Below the pieces are notes generated by a model, which did no database searches, was not told the origin of the DNA, and saw only the letters and a list, made by a program, of their open reading frames with translations. Made by a program: the position numbers and the translations under genes. Shown here in pieces: positions 1 to 8,334 of a stretch of DNA of 19,795 bases; position 1 is the stretch's first letter, and each line of letters starts with the position of its first letter. Location of the stretch: contig CALCSH010000094.1 of the NCBI GenBank assembly GCA_937893815.1, positions 1 through 19,795 on the forward strand, given 5' to 3'. Origin of the DNA: an uncultured Anaerolineae bacterium. GTDB taxonomy: Bacteria > Chloroflexota > Anaerolineae > Anaerolineales > UBA11858.

Positions 1-2245
1 CGGCACCTGCTCTATCACCGGCATCGAGTAGCAATTCACCCGCCGTATCAAAATGCTGAATAGCAAGTTCGGGTTGATGAGTGTGTTGATATTGCCCGGC
101 TAAACGATAATGCAGCATGGCGTGAGCAGGCTGATCTTCCAATACTTGATTAAGAAATGCAATCAACACCTCGGTTTGGCCGGAATTCGCCATTGTAGCG
201 ATATATTGATCGATGGCAACCAATGCCTGTTCGGATTCCTGAAGGTTAAACAATAAACTCACCAAGCCCTGGTAAGCTTCACCATCATCGGGGCGCAAGT
301 TGCAAATCTGTTTATAGAGTTTGACCGCCTGACGCCAATTCAGGCTTTGGGTTTCCAAATCTGCTACACGGTGCAGAATACGCGCCTGCCAATGATCGCT
401 ATTTTCAGACTGAGCCGTAAGTCGCAATGCCTTGACGTATACCTGTCGGGCATTATTGATTTCAGCCAAACTATAGTGCACATCTGCAAGCTGCAGGTAT
501 TCTTCAATCGCATCATCAATTTGCCCCCAATCAATCAGATGATCAATCAGCTGCACACGCGAAGGAATATCCATAGGAATCATTTCAACAACGCGGCGCA
601 ACATAGCAATAGCCCGATGCGATTCACCCCGCACACTATAGGCGCGCGCCACAACAATAAATTTCTGTGCCGCTTCTGTTAACAAGTCTTTCGAGAGCAA
701 TAATTCGCCCAGCACAATATGCAATGGCAAATACGTTGGAGCGTGTTGCAAGGCGAATAATATTTCTTCCAACGCTGCACCAAGATGTCCTGCGCGTACC
801 AAACTGCGCACGTTGCTCATAGTGACAATGACATCACTGCTGCTGGATTCCAATATGATTTCTGCCAGAGGAATGGGCGGAGTGCTGCTATCTTGCTCTC
901 CCAATTGACGGCGTGCATTGCTGAGATGCTCACGCCAGTTTGGGCGCACCAAAAGCTCGGTGACATTCTCACACAATTGTTTCTGACGCTTTTCATCCTT
1001 CTCACTCGAGAACACTTCAATGATCGGTTCATAAAGCTCGTGGAGATCATCTGCGTGCTCTGGCAGAACAACTTGTGCGTCTGCAAAGCGAAGCGCTTCC
1101 AGAAAGCGCATGGCCGCTTTTTTATATTTTCCGCGTTCGTACCAAATCGATCCCAATAGCAATCGCGCCCCTAGTGAGAATTCAACATTAGAAACCGATT
1201 TTTCCAAATTCCGAACCGCACTCTCAGAGTGATCGGCTTCGGCCTGAATACTTCCCAGGCTGAAATATGCCGCTGGCGCATCCAGCCCTGATGAAATTGC
1301 GCCCTTTAACTCCTCCGCCGCCTGATGATATTCACCACGAGATTGCAACTCAACGGCTACCCCCAGGTGCAGCATAATTCTGGCCTGATCGGCGTTTTTC
1401 GCGAATACCGGGCTTGTGCCACTCACAATATCCTTCAACCCTTGGCGTTTGACCGCCGGATTCGAATCATCACCTGATTGTTCAAAGAATAAACGTGCCA
1501 GACTACTCAATGCCGCATAGCGTGCTTCTTCAATTGGATTATCACTTTTATGATTGGGTTCACTCGATTTGACAGGCTCGGTCGACTGAATCGGGCTGGG
1601 TAATTTCCCAAAGGGGCCAGTACCCCCCTGTGGGCGCGCGGGCTTGGGGAGCATCGTACCTGCCCGCAGAATTGCCAACGCCTGCCGCGCTTCCCGACTT
1701 GTTTCATCGAGCTTTAACGCACGATTGGCGGCATCGAACGCTTTCTCAGGCTGACCGGCGTTCTGTAGCAAACTCGCCACATGTAGAAATTCGCGGATAG
1801 CTTGTGGTTTTCGTCCGCTTCGCTCATATACCAATGCCAGGCGAGAATGTGCCTGTAAGTTTTCTGGAAATAAAGCCACCGCCCGCGACCAGTTTTCGAT
1901 GGCCTTATCAATATTTTTTTCCTTCAAGTACAACTCTGCAGCTCGCTCCGAAAATCGTGAAGCTTTTTGCACCTGTCCAAGACTTTCATAGAGCGTTGCC
2001 GATTTTTCCAACGGCACAGGATCATTTGGGGAAACTTCCGCAGCCCGCAAATAATATTTCAAGGATTTGTCATATTCAGACATATTCAAAAACGCCAATG
2101 CCAAACTCATCAGCGCTTTCGGGTCTTGAGGCTGGTCATCCAACGCCTGACTATAAAATGAGGCCGCGCGATCCCATTCTTGATCCCATGCGGCCGAATG
2201 GCCTAAATTCATAGCTTGCTTATAGCGTTGATCTTGTACACTCAT
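1..2245 (-). CDS. Large tetratricopeptide-repeat (TPR) protein, C-terminus beyond window
   Basis: The reading frame is open from ATG at 2245 to the left window edge (748 codons, no stop), so only the N-terminal part is seen. It begins MSVQDQRYKQAMNLGHSAAW. It is almost entirely helical repeats of TPR type, for example W-x2-A-x3-Y-x2-AL near residues 24-36 and later A-x2-N-W-x2-A-V-x-LFPEN. A Pro/Ser/Gly-rich linker around residues 195-235 separates an N-terminal TPR block from a longer second one. No signal peptide, membrane segment or catalytic motif is visible, so it is probably a cytoplasmic scaffold or interaction protein. The start lies 10 nt after the polA stop with only a weak GAG-like ribosome site, which suggests an operon with polA and the 568-residue protein. 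The partner and process are unknown; TPR proteins cannot be assigned a function from repeats alone. Confidence 0.85.
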   Translation of the reverse strand, partial: MSVQDQRYKQAMNLGHSAAWDQEWDRAASFYSQALDDQPQDPKALMSLALAFLNMSEYDKSLKYYLRAAEVSPNDPVPLEKSATLYESLGQVQKASRFSERAAELYLKEKNIDKAIENWSRAVALFPENLQAHSRLALVYERSGRKPQAIREFLHVASLLQNAGQPEKAFDAANRALKLDETSREARQALAILRAGTMLPKPARPQGGTGPFGKLPSPIQSTEPVKSSEPNHKSDNPIEEARYAALSSLARLFFEQSGDDSNPAVKRQGLKDIVSGTSPVFAKNADQARIMLHLGVAVELQSRGEYHQAAEELKGAISSGLDAPAAYFSLGSIQAEADHSESAVRNLEKSVSNVEFSLGARLLLGSIWYERGKYKKAAMRFLEALRFADAQVVLPEHADDLHELYEPIIEVFSSEKDEKRQKQLCENVTELLVRPNWREHLSNARRQLGEQDSSTPPIPLAEIILESSSSDVIVTMSNVRSLVRAGHLGAALEEILFALQHAPTYLPLHIVLGELLLSKDLLTEAAQKFIVVARAYSVRGESHRAIAMLRRVVEMIPMDIPSRVQLIDHLIDWGQIDDAIEEYLQLADVHYSLAEINNARQVYVKALRLTAQSENSDHWQARILHRVADLETQSLNWRQAVKLYKQICNLRPDDGEAYQGLVSLLFNLQESEQALVAIDQYIATMANSGQTEVLIAFLNQVLEDQPAHAMLHYRLAGQYQHTHQPELAIQHFDTAGELLLDAGDRAGA

Positions 2246-2255
2246 AGATTTCTCG

Positions 2256-5057
2256 TTACGATTGAATATCCACAGGCTGCAACGCCCCCCAATTTACACC
2301 GGTGCGTGCATCTGTCTTCAATGGAATATCAAGGTGATATGCATATTCCATAGCTTCACGCGCCACCAATAAAACGGCTTCCACCTCATCTTGGGGACAT
2401 TCTAACACCAATTCATCATGTACCTGAAGCAACATGTGCGACGATAGATTTTCTCGCTTCAGAGCGGCCGCCATACGCAGCATAGCAATTTTCATAATAT
2501 CGGCAGCGGTACCCTGAATTGGCGCATTAATCGCTTCACGCTCTTCGCGGTTGCGCGTTTGTTGATTTTGCTGGCCTTGCAGACCCGGAAAATGGCGGCG
2601 GCGTCCCAACATGGTTTCAACATAGCCATTTTTGGTAGCAAACTCGCGGATCTGATCCAAGTATTTTTTTATGCCTGGGAATTTCTCAAAATACGCCTGA
2701 ACAAAATTTTCGGCTTCCGCCAAGGTCAAATCTGTAGTGCGCGTCAGGCCAAATGGACTCATGCCATAGATCAGGCCAAAATTAATCGCCTTGGCATGTC
2801 GGCGCTGCGTGCGTGTGACTTTGTCCAATGGCACATCGTTGATGGCTGCCGCGGTTGTGGCATGGATATCTTGATCGCTGCGAAATGCATCCAGCATAGC
2901 TTTGTCTTGCGCCATATGTGCTGCGATACGCAGTTCAACCTGCGAATAATCAATTGCCAGCAGCACAGTACCGGGGGCGGCAATAAACGCTCCGCGCACG
3001 CGGCGGCCAAGCTCAGTGCGGATCGGGATATTCTGCAAATTGGGTTCGGAGGAAGCAATGCGACCCGTGCGGGATCCAGCCTGATTATAAGAAGTATGCA
3101 CGCGCCCTGTATACGGGTTCACCTGTTGGGGCAGTGCCTCCACGTAGGTGGATTGCAGCTTCGATAATTCGCGATGCTCCAAGATGAGGCTCATCACCGG
3201 GTGGCGATCCCGTAACGATTCCAGCACGCCCGCCGCGGTGGAGTAGTATCCGCTGGATGTACGCCGTGAACCATCGGGCGGAGAAATTCCTAACTGATCA
3301 AAAAGTGCTTCCGATAATTGTTTGGGAGAATTTAGATTAAAAGGTTGCCCAACTTTTTGATAAACCTGCTCCGTAATTTCGCCCAGGCGATTCTCCAATT
3401 CCACAGACATTCGTGCCAGATACGGGGTGTCCAGCCCAATCCCAGCCATTTCCATCCCGGCCAGAACTTCTACTAAAGGCATTTCAAGATCGTTAAATAG
3501 TTTTTCTTCTTGAACCGCCTGTAGTTCTTCCGTCAGTTGCGGCATCAGGCGCAAGACAACCATCGCATCATCCGCTGCGTATGAGGCCGCATCGTTAATT
3601 GAGACCTCGGCCATACTGCGCTGTTTTTTTCCCTTGCCAATCAAAACTTCAATTTCGGTCATTTCGTGGCCTAACCGTACCCAGGCAAGACGCTTAAGGC
3701 CCAAATTGCGCAAAGCCGGGTTGATCAACCACTCAGCGATCATGCTATCAAAACTGAGCGGCGATACACGCAAGCCGTAGCGCGCCAGCATCACATAATC
3801 GTATTTGAGATTATGACCAATTTTCGCAATTTTCGGATGGGTTAGCGATGGCGTCAACGCTTCAATCACCACGTCCAGGGCGAGTTGCTGTCCCTGAAGA
3901 TGCCCTACCGGAATATAGTATCCGTGAGCTTCATTCACCGCCAAAGAAATGCCCACCAGTTTTGCCTGCATCTGATCCGTGGAAGTTGTTTCGGTGTCAA
4001 AAGCGATCACGTCCGCATTTTCCAGCGTTTCGGCCAACGCTTGCAATAATGCGGGGGTATCCACAATCGTCACCTGAGAGCGATCGGTGTCAGCCTGTTT
4101 CAACTGCGTCTTTTGCGGTGCGTCGCCGAACAACGATAATTGCTGCCCTGCAACCGGAATCGAGTCTTCATACTGCGCTTGCATTGCCTCCACACGTTTA
4201 AGCAGGGAGTGAAATTCCAACTCCCGAAACGCAGTCCGGACTGCCTGCATACTAAAGTTCGCCGGGTGTGCTTTATCCAAATCCAGCGCGATTTCCAGAT
4301 CAGTGACGATTGCGGCCAGTTTTTGACTCAAATAGGCATCATCGCGTCCTTGCTCCAATTTTGCACGGACGCCGGGTTTGAGTTCATCGAGGTGGGCAAA
4401 AACAGTATCCAGCGTTTGGTACTCAACCAATAAAGCCACCGCAGTCTTTTCCCCGATTCCCCTCACCCCAGGGATATTATCCGACGAATCGCCCATTAGA
4501 GCTTTTAAGTCCACCACCTGATCCGGACGGACGCCTAATTTCTCCACCACATCGGCGGCTAAATAATCTTTGGCATCCGCTAGAGAGCGACCTGGCAAAT
4601 TGACGATAATGCGATCATCCACCAACTGCAATAAATCACGGTCACCCGTGAAGATTTTTACCCCCAAGCCTTGAGCTACAACAGCTTGTGCGACACTCCC
4701 CAGCACATCATCGGCTTCATAACCCATCACTTCCAAACGTGGGATATTGAACGCATCTACCAACTGGCGAATGCGGTCAATTTGCGTTCGAAGATCATCG
4801 GGCATCTTTTCGCGCGTACCCTTATAGTCGGGGTAAAGCTCATCACGAAAAGTTTTCCCCGTATCAAAAACCACAGCTAAATAATCTGGGGCTTCCTGTT
4901 CCAGAATTCGCAACAAAACGCTGGTAAAGCCATAGACCCCCGCGGTTGGCTCACCAGAACTGGTCATCCAACGGCTATCGGCCTGTCCACGAGTGAGGGC
5001 ATAGTATGCGCGGTAAGCCAGCGCATGACCATCAATTAGATATAAAATAGGAGGCAT
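2256..5057 (-). CDS. polA: DNA polymerase I
   Basis: The 933-residue protein has the full three-domain layout and replicates or repairs short gaps and removes RNA primers. The 5' nuclease domain (about 1-290) has D9, the EADD cluster at 114-117, TGDRD at 137-141 and MGDSSDN at 188-194. The 3'-5' proofreading domain (about 330-515) keeps all three exonuclease motifs: DTET 354-357, NLKYD 416-420 and YAADD 493-497. It is therefore predicted to proofread, unlike Taq-type enzymes. The polymerase domain (about 530-933) has motif A DYSQVELR at 703-710, motif B with R753, K756 and F760 in KAINFGLIYG, and motif C QVHDE at 878-882. The length is normal for the family. The ATG lies 17 nt after the stop of the upstream 568-residue gene and has no Shine-Dalgarno sequence, so translation may be coupled to that gene. 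Confidence 0.98.
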   Translation of the reverse strand: MPPILYLIDGHALAYRAYYALTRGQADSRWMTSSGEPTAGVYGFTSVLLRILEQEAPDYLAVVFDTGKTFRDELYPDYKGTREKMPDDLRTQIDRIRQLVDAFNIPRLEVMGYEADDVLGSVAQAVVAQGLGVKIFTGDRDLLQLVDDRIIVNLPGRSLADAKDYLAADVVEKLGVRPDQVVDLKALMGDSSDNIPGVRGIGEKTAVALLVEYQTLDTVFAHLDELKPGVRAKLEQGRDDAYLSQKLAAIVTDLEIALDLDKAHPANFSMQAVRTAFRELEFHSLLKRVEAMQAQYEDSIPVAGQQLSLFGDAPQKTQLKQADTDRSQVTIVDTPALLQALAETLENADVIAFDTETTSTDQMQAKLVGISLAVNEAHGYYIPVGHLQGQQLALDVVIEALTPSLTHPKIAKIGHNLKYDYVMLARYGLRVSPLSFDSMIAEWLINPALRNLGLKRLAWVRLGHEMTEIEVLIGKGKKQRSMAEVSINDAASYAADDAMVVLRLMPQLTEELQAVQEEKLFNDLEMPLVEVLAGMEMAGIGLDTPYLARMSVELENRLGEITEQVYQKVGQPFNLNSPKQLSEALFDQLGISPPDGSRRTSSGYYSTAAGVLESLRDRHPVMSLILEHRELSKLQSTYVEALPQQVNPYTGRVHTSYNQAGSRTGRIASSEPNLQNIPIRTELGRRVRGAFIAAPGTVLLAIDYSQVELRIAAHMAQDKAMLDAFRSDQDIHATTAAAINDVPLDKVTRTQRRHAKAINFGLIYGMSPFGLTRTTDLTLAEAENFVQAYFEKFPGIKKYLDQIREFATKNGYVETMLGRRRHFPGLQGQQNQQTRNREEREAINAPIQGTAADIMKIAMLRMAAALKRENLSSHMLLQVHDELVLECPQDEVEAVLLVAREAMEYAYHLDIPLKTDARTGVNWGALQPVDIQS

Positions 5058-5074
5058 GGGGATTAAGGAAAAAC

Positions 5075-6781
5075 TTATTGCGCGCCCTGACGAGAGCGCA
5101 CGTTGCTAATAAACTCTTGCACCATCTTGCGAGAGAATGGGTCGCGGCCATTGACGATCAAGTAATCGGAGGCCCAAAACTCGCCCGAAGGGTTTTCCCG
5201 TTCAAACCGAGGGAAATCGATAAAGATTCGCCGCGAAGTTTCCATCCGCAAATGATGCACCATCATTCCAGGCGAATCGTCCGGCGGCACAACCGCAATC
5301 CAGTGCAAATAGTCGGGTCGCAGCGCCAAATGTTCCAGCCGCCAGCCAAATGCCAGGCTCAACTGACGTACCCAAGTTGCCAGGTTATCGGCCAGATCGC
5401 CCACAAGGTGATGATGGGGCAAACGCGGCACTAGCACATTGGCATAGGTGAGGTTATGCAACGACGCCAAAGGCGGTTCGGGTTTCGCCGGGAAACTCGG
5501 GCTGGCCATCGCATCCTCATCTCTGTCGATTACTTCCACACACACATCCGTCTGAGCTTTGATCGTTGTGGGAAGTGTATCGCTGAGCGATGAAGGTGGC
5601 GGTGCTTTTTTAGGGATTTCCAGGACAGGACGAGGTTCTTCCTCCGCTTGGAGATTGAAAACTACGGACTCACGCTGAGGTTGGGGTGGCAATTCGGGAG
5701 GCTCGGCTTTGCCTTGGACATCCCATTCATACAACAAACCACTTGGTGGCGTATCTTCGTGAACGGCGATTGTCTCTGCCATCGATTCGCTATCCGATAC
5801 GGGGATTTCCAGATTTTTCAGCAACTCGTCAAAGAAATCTTGCCGCCCACCGGCAATCATAGCCTGATCGGGACGCCAATCGCTGGGGATGGTTGGCAGT
5901 TCTTCGGCTGCAATATCATCAATGGCAAACGCATGTTGAGGTGTAGAATCCACTTCGAGGGCGGTCGGCATATCTTTCGGAGGACGAGATAGCTGCCGCG
6001 CCAGACTCCCCGCGTGCGTGCGCATCTCCGTAAACGGAGTTTCCGCTTCAAATGCCAATGCCAAAACATAATCATCCCCCAGGCTGGTGGCATACATCAT
6101 AAATTCGCCGTTTGTGGATTCCAGACGCACGAAGCGAGCCAGATCGCTGCCACCATCGTGTGCCCAATAATGCCCCACCAGATGCGCCAGTTCTTCTGCC
6201 GCCGGTTGCGGAAGCTGACCAGCATAGGCCCACAGTTGGCTGCCTCGCGTAATCAATGCAGCCTGAGCCGCTGATTCCAGCGATAAGCGGGTGAGGTGCT
6301 GGGCCACCCGGTTGACATCTTGCAGCCATTCCGGCGCGGGAGCAGGGTTTTTCTCTTTATGGGGTATCGCCGATGGGAATATAGCTAGTTTTCTGGCTTC
6401 GGATGAGTTGTCGAACGATGTATTAGTATCGACCAGGCTGGCCAATGTATCGAGTAAATTGGGCAAATAAAACGGCATTGCTAACCAGCCATCAACGATC
6501 GACTGATAGAGGTCACTCTGCGGGTCGTTGGGTCCGGCGGGCATCCCCACAATGCGAATGGTGCTGCTTGCGCCGCGCATAGTAGCTACATAATCCATCG
6601 GATCTGGCATGGCGCCAAAATCGACAATTGCCAACTGGTAATCATCGATGCGCGTATGACCCAACCCCGCCTCAGCATGTTCTGCTAAATCGGCTCGATA
6701 CAGGCCGGTTTCACCCAGTGCCTGTTGCATTAACTCTCCGAGACTACGAATGGAGGTAATAATGAGAACTCGAACAGCCAT
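5075..6781 (-). CDS. Receiver-like / roadblock-like protein with a degenerate IS200/IS605 (Y1) transposase-type C-terminal domain
   Basis: The protein has 568 residues. Residues 1-120 resemble a response-regulator receiver (alternating strands, VDFGAMP with D54), but the acidic pair is missing and the usual KP is MP at 102-103, so it is probably not phosphorylated normally. Residues about 150-265 resemble a roadblock/LC7 (profilin-like) domain: AALITRGSQLWAYAGQLP, then YVLALAF. A Pro/Glu-rich linker spans about 265-440. Residues about 445-562 read like a Y1 transposase (TnpA/RAYT) domain: PDYLHWIAVVPPDDSP, LRMETSRRIF, a W-x3-Y segment and a final VQEFISN helix. The usual H-hydrophobic-H is Y-L-H (491-493) and the helix carries F558 near where the catalytic Tyr is expected, so strand transfer is unlikely. 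It is first in a likely operon with polA. An extended -10 seven bases before the ATG suggests a leaderless mRNA. The role is unknown; a DNA- or RNA-binding regulator is my inference. Confidence 0.8.
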   Translation of the reverse strand: MAVRVLIITSIRSLGELMQQALGETGLYRADLAEHAEAGLGHTRIDDYQLAIVDFGAMPDPMDYVATMRGASSTIRIVGMPAGPNDPQSDLYQSIVDGWLAMPFYLPNLLDTLASLVDTNTSFDNSSEARKLAIFPSAIPHKEKNPAPAPEWLQDVNRVAQHLTRLSLESAAQAALITRGSQLWAYAGQLPQPAAEELAHLVGHYWAHDGGSDLARFVRLESTNGEFMMYATSLGDDYVLALAFEAETPFTEMRTHAGSLARQLSRPPKDMPTALEVDSTPQHAFAIDDIAAEELPTIPSDWRPDQAMIAGGRQDFFDELLKNLEIPVSDSESMAETIAVHEDTPPSGLLYEWDVQGKAEPPELPPQPQRESVVFNLQAEEEPRPVLEIPKKAPPPSSLSDTLPTTIKAQTDVCVEVIDRDEDAMASPSFPAKPEPPLASLHNLTYANVLVPRLPHHHLVGDLADNLATWVRQLSLAFGWRLEHLALRPDYLHWIAVVPPDDSPGMMVHHLRMETSRRIFIDFPRFERENPSGEFWASDYLIVNGRDPFSRKMVQEFISNVRSRQGAQ

Positions 6782-6787
6782 GTGAAG

Positions 6788-6816
6788 AGTGTATCATGTG
6801 CCATGCCGAGAAGCAA
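6788..6816 (-). promoter_or_regulatory. Candidate promoter of the 568-residue gene (leaderless)
   Basis: Reading the minus strand there is TTGCTT, a 17-nt spacer, and TACACT preceded by TGA (extended -10). The expected start point, about seven bases after the hexamer, is the A of the ATG at 6781. No Shine-Dalgarno sequence precedes that ATG, which fits a leaderless transcript. Both hexamers are imperfect. Confidence 0.45.
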
Positions 6817-6837
6817 GCAGGGATCAAAGCAACACTG

Positions 6838-6863
6838 GGTTTTCGCACAATTGTGAGAAAACC
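6838..6863. promoter_or_regulatory. 26-bp near-perfect palindrome, candidate operator
   Basis: GGTTTTC and GAAAACC flank a central CACAATTGTG palindrome. Only one symmetric pair out of 13 does not match. It sits 21 nt upstream of the -35 hexamer of the 568-residue gene. No T-run follows on the minus strand, so it does not look like a terminator of the upstream 63-residue gene. A dimeric repressor or activator site is the simplest reading; the regulator is unknown. Confidence 0.4.
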
Positions 6864-6940
6864 GAAAAATGTTGCCGGTCAACCCTGATGCGGGGCGCCA
6901 GAATCGAGTCAAGCGGGTGTCAGTGTTAATTCAAGAGTAG

Positions 6941-7132
6941 TTATTTCTTGGTAGCCAGAGCATTCACAACTTCAAGAAATTCTTGCCATTCTTCTTCAAA
7001 GAAATGAACGGTTATATTGTTGAGTTCCAGTTGATAGGTGGTTTCGCCATCGGGTTCCTCAGCAGACCAAACGCCATAATTCTGGGTTTCAACCAGTGTC
7101 GTAATTTTGGGTTCAGGGTTTTCAGTTGCCAT
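6941..7132 (-). CDS. Small hypothetical protein (63 aa)
   Basis: I do not recognise the family. The protein starts MATENPEPKITTLVETQNYG and is acidic. It looks like a beta-hairpin (YGVWSAEEPDGETTYQLEL, NITVHFF) followed by a helix (EEEWQEFLEVVNAL). There is no signal peptide, membrane segment or metal motif. It is probably real: the ATG is preceded by AAGGA at good spacing (8 nt), and a TATAGT -10-like hexamer lies 40 nt upstream (7173-7178), though I see no matching -35. It lies alone between the M23 peptidase gene (112-nt gap) and the 568-residue gene (158-nt gap), all on the minus strand. Function unknown. Confidence 0.7.
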   Translation of the reverse strand: MATENPEPKITTLVETQNYGVWSAEEPDGETTYQLELNNITVHFFEEEWQEFLEVVNALATKK

Positions 7133-7244
7133 TTATTATTCCTTTTTCGCAATATGTTGGTTAGGGATGCTAACTATACCCCTTTTTTACGGAGTTCTCG
7201 CTGCAAAGGCGTAAGCCTGAACAGCTACGAATACATCTTATTTT

Positions 7245-8303
7245 CTACGGTGCTGGGAGCACATACCAGGGATTAACAAATCCGCCGTTGAGGCGCACTT
7301 CAAAATGCAAGTGCGGCCCCGTGGAATTTCCTGTACTGCCACCCAAACCAACCAACTGTCCTTGACGCACGCTCTGACCACAGCTCACATTAACGCTGCT
7401 CAGGTGCGCGTACAACGTCTGGTAGCCATTGCCATGATCGATAGCGATGGTGTAACCATAACCGCCAGCCGCCCAACCAGCGAACATCACCACGCCACTA
7501 TCGGCAGCGACGACCGGGTCGCCAATTGTCAGGCCAATATCAATCGCCAGGTGCCCCGACCAATAGTCATTACCCGAGAGTGTGTGATTGCCCGTAGGCC
7601 AGAGGAACGCTCCGTTACCATACAGGCCATCGTACCCGCCGGTACAAGCTCCGCCACCATACACACCCGTCGAAACGCCTGCCGAACCGCGCGCAGGTAC
7701 CGGAACAATCCATTGCTGAAAGGCACGCTGACCACCAGGGATCATCAACCACTCCAAGGCAGAAAGTTGAGGCTCCGCCAAATCCAGGCGGTTGGCTGTC
7801 CAGGTTGTTATCGCGTCCATGTTTACTTCAAAAACATTCGCGACGTTATCGAGCGTATCACCTTCCTGAACCTGGTAATAGACTCCATCGATGGGAGGAA
7901 TTTTCAACACCATACCCGCAGTCAGCGAGTGCGGGTCATCTTTCAACACATCATAATTGGACCACAATACAGTCTCAGGTTCAATATTATACTCAGCAGC
8001 AATCGCGAAAACTGAATCACCCAAGCCGACCTCGTACTCAATCACTTCTGTGTGTGGGCGATTGGGGATGATCGTTTTCAGCACGGCAATCCGACGCAAC
8101 ACGGGTTGTGCTGTTCTGTCATCCAAAGCAGGCAACCGGGCGGGGGTGCCCGGCTCAGGGAGCACAATCACCGTCGGTGGGGGTGCACTGACCGCATCGG
8201 AAACACTCATGCGGTGCCAGCCCATCACAATGGCGACTCCGCACAAGGAGAAAGCAACCACCCAGGCCAGCCAATCCACCCAGCCGCGAGGTTTGATCTG
8301 CAT
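7245..8303 (-). CDS. Membrane-anchored LysM-M23 peptidoglycan endopeptidase
   Basis: The 352-residue protein is a cell-wall enzyme of the lysostaphin/NlpD type. A positively charged N-terminus and one hydrophobic segment (about 10-28) give a signal anchor. Next come a Pro-rich linker (40-60), two LysM-like domains (about 88-140 and 141-190), a Gly-rich linker and an M23 domain (about 232-350). The zinc ligands are visible: H251 and D255 in HLAID, and H333 in HLHFE, with H300 in YAHLS and H331 as catalytic His. It is therefore likely active and cleaves peptide crosslinks outside the membrane. The frame is open upstream to TTG at 8333, one base after the rho stop. I prefer ATG at 8303 because it puts a basic stretch directly before the hydrophobic segment; neither start has a clear ribosome site. 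It is probably co-transcribed with rho. Confidence 0.9.
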   Translation of the reverse strand: MQIKPRGWVDWLAWVVAFSLCGVAIVMGWHRMSVSDAVSAPPPTVIVLPEPGTPARLPALDDRTAQPVLRRIAVLKTIIPNRPHTEVIEYEVGLGDSVFAIAAEYNIEPETVLWSNYDVLKDDPHSLTAGMVLKIPPIDGVYYQVQEGDTLDNVANVFEVNMDAITTWTANRLDLAEPQLSALEWLMIPGGQRAFQQWIVPVPARGSAGVSTGVYGGGACTGGYDGLYGNGAFLWPTGNHTLSGNDYWSGHLAIDIGLTIGDPVVAADSGVVMFAGWAAGGYGYTIAIDHGNGYQTLYAHLSSVNVSCGQSVRQGQLVGLGGSTGNSTGPHLHFEVRLNGGFVNPWYVLPAP

Positions 8304-8334
8304 CTTTCGTAAAATTGGGGGAATTCCGGCCAAA

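Noticed and set aside
785..1159. Plus-strand open frames in the TPR, polA and 568-residue gene regions
   Set aside because: They lie opposite clearly homologous or repeat-structured minus-strand genes and have no family resemblance.
2256..5057. PolA with a dead proofreading domain, as in some lineages
   Set aside because: DTET, NLKYD and YAADD are all present, so proofreading appears intact.
6730..6912. Minus-strand open frame of 60 codons between the 63-residue gene and the 568-residue gene
   Set aside because: It overlaps the 568-residue gene in another frame and runs across its promoter and palindrome, with no ribosome site or recognisable family.
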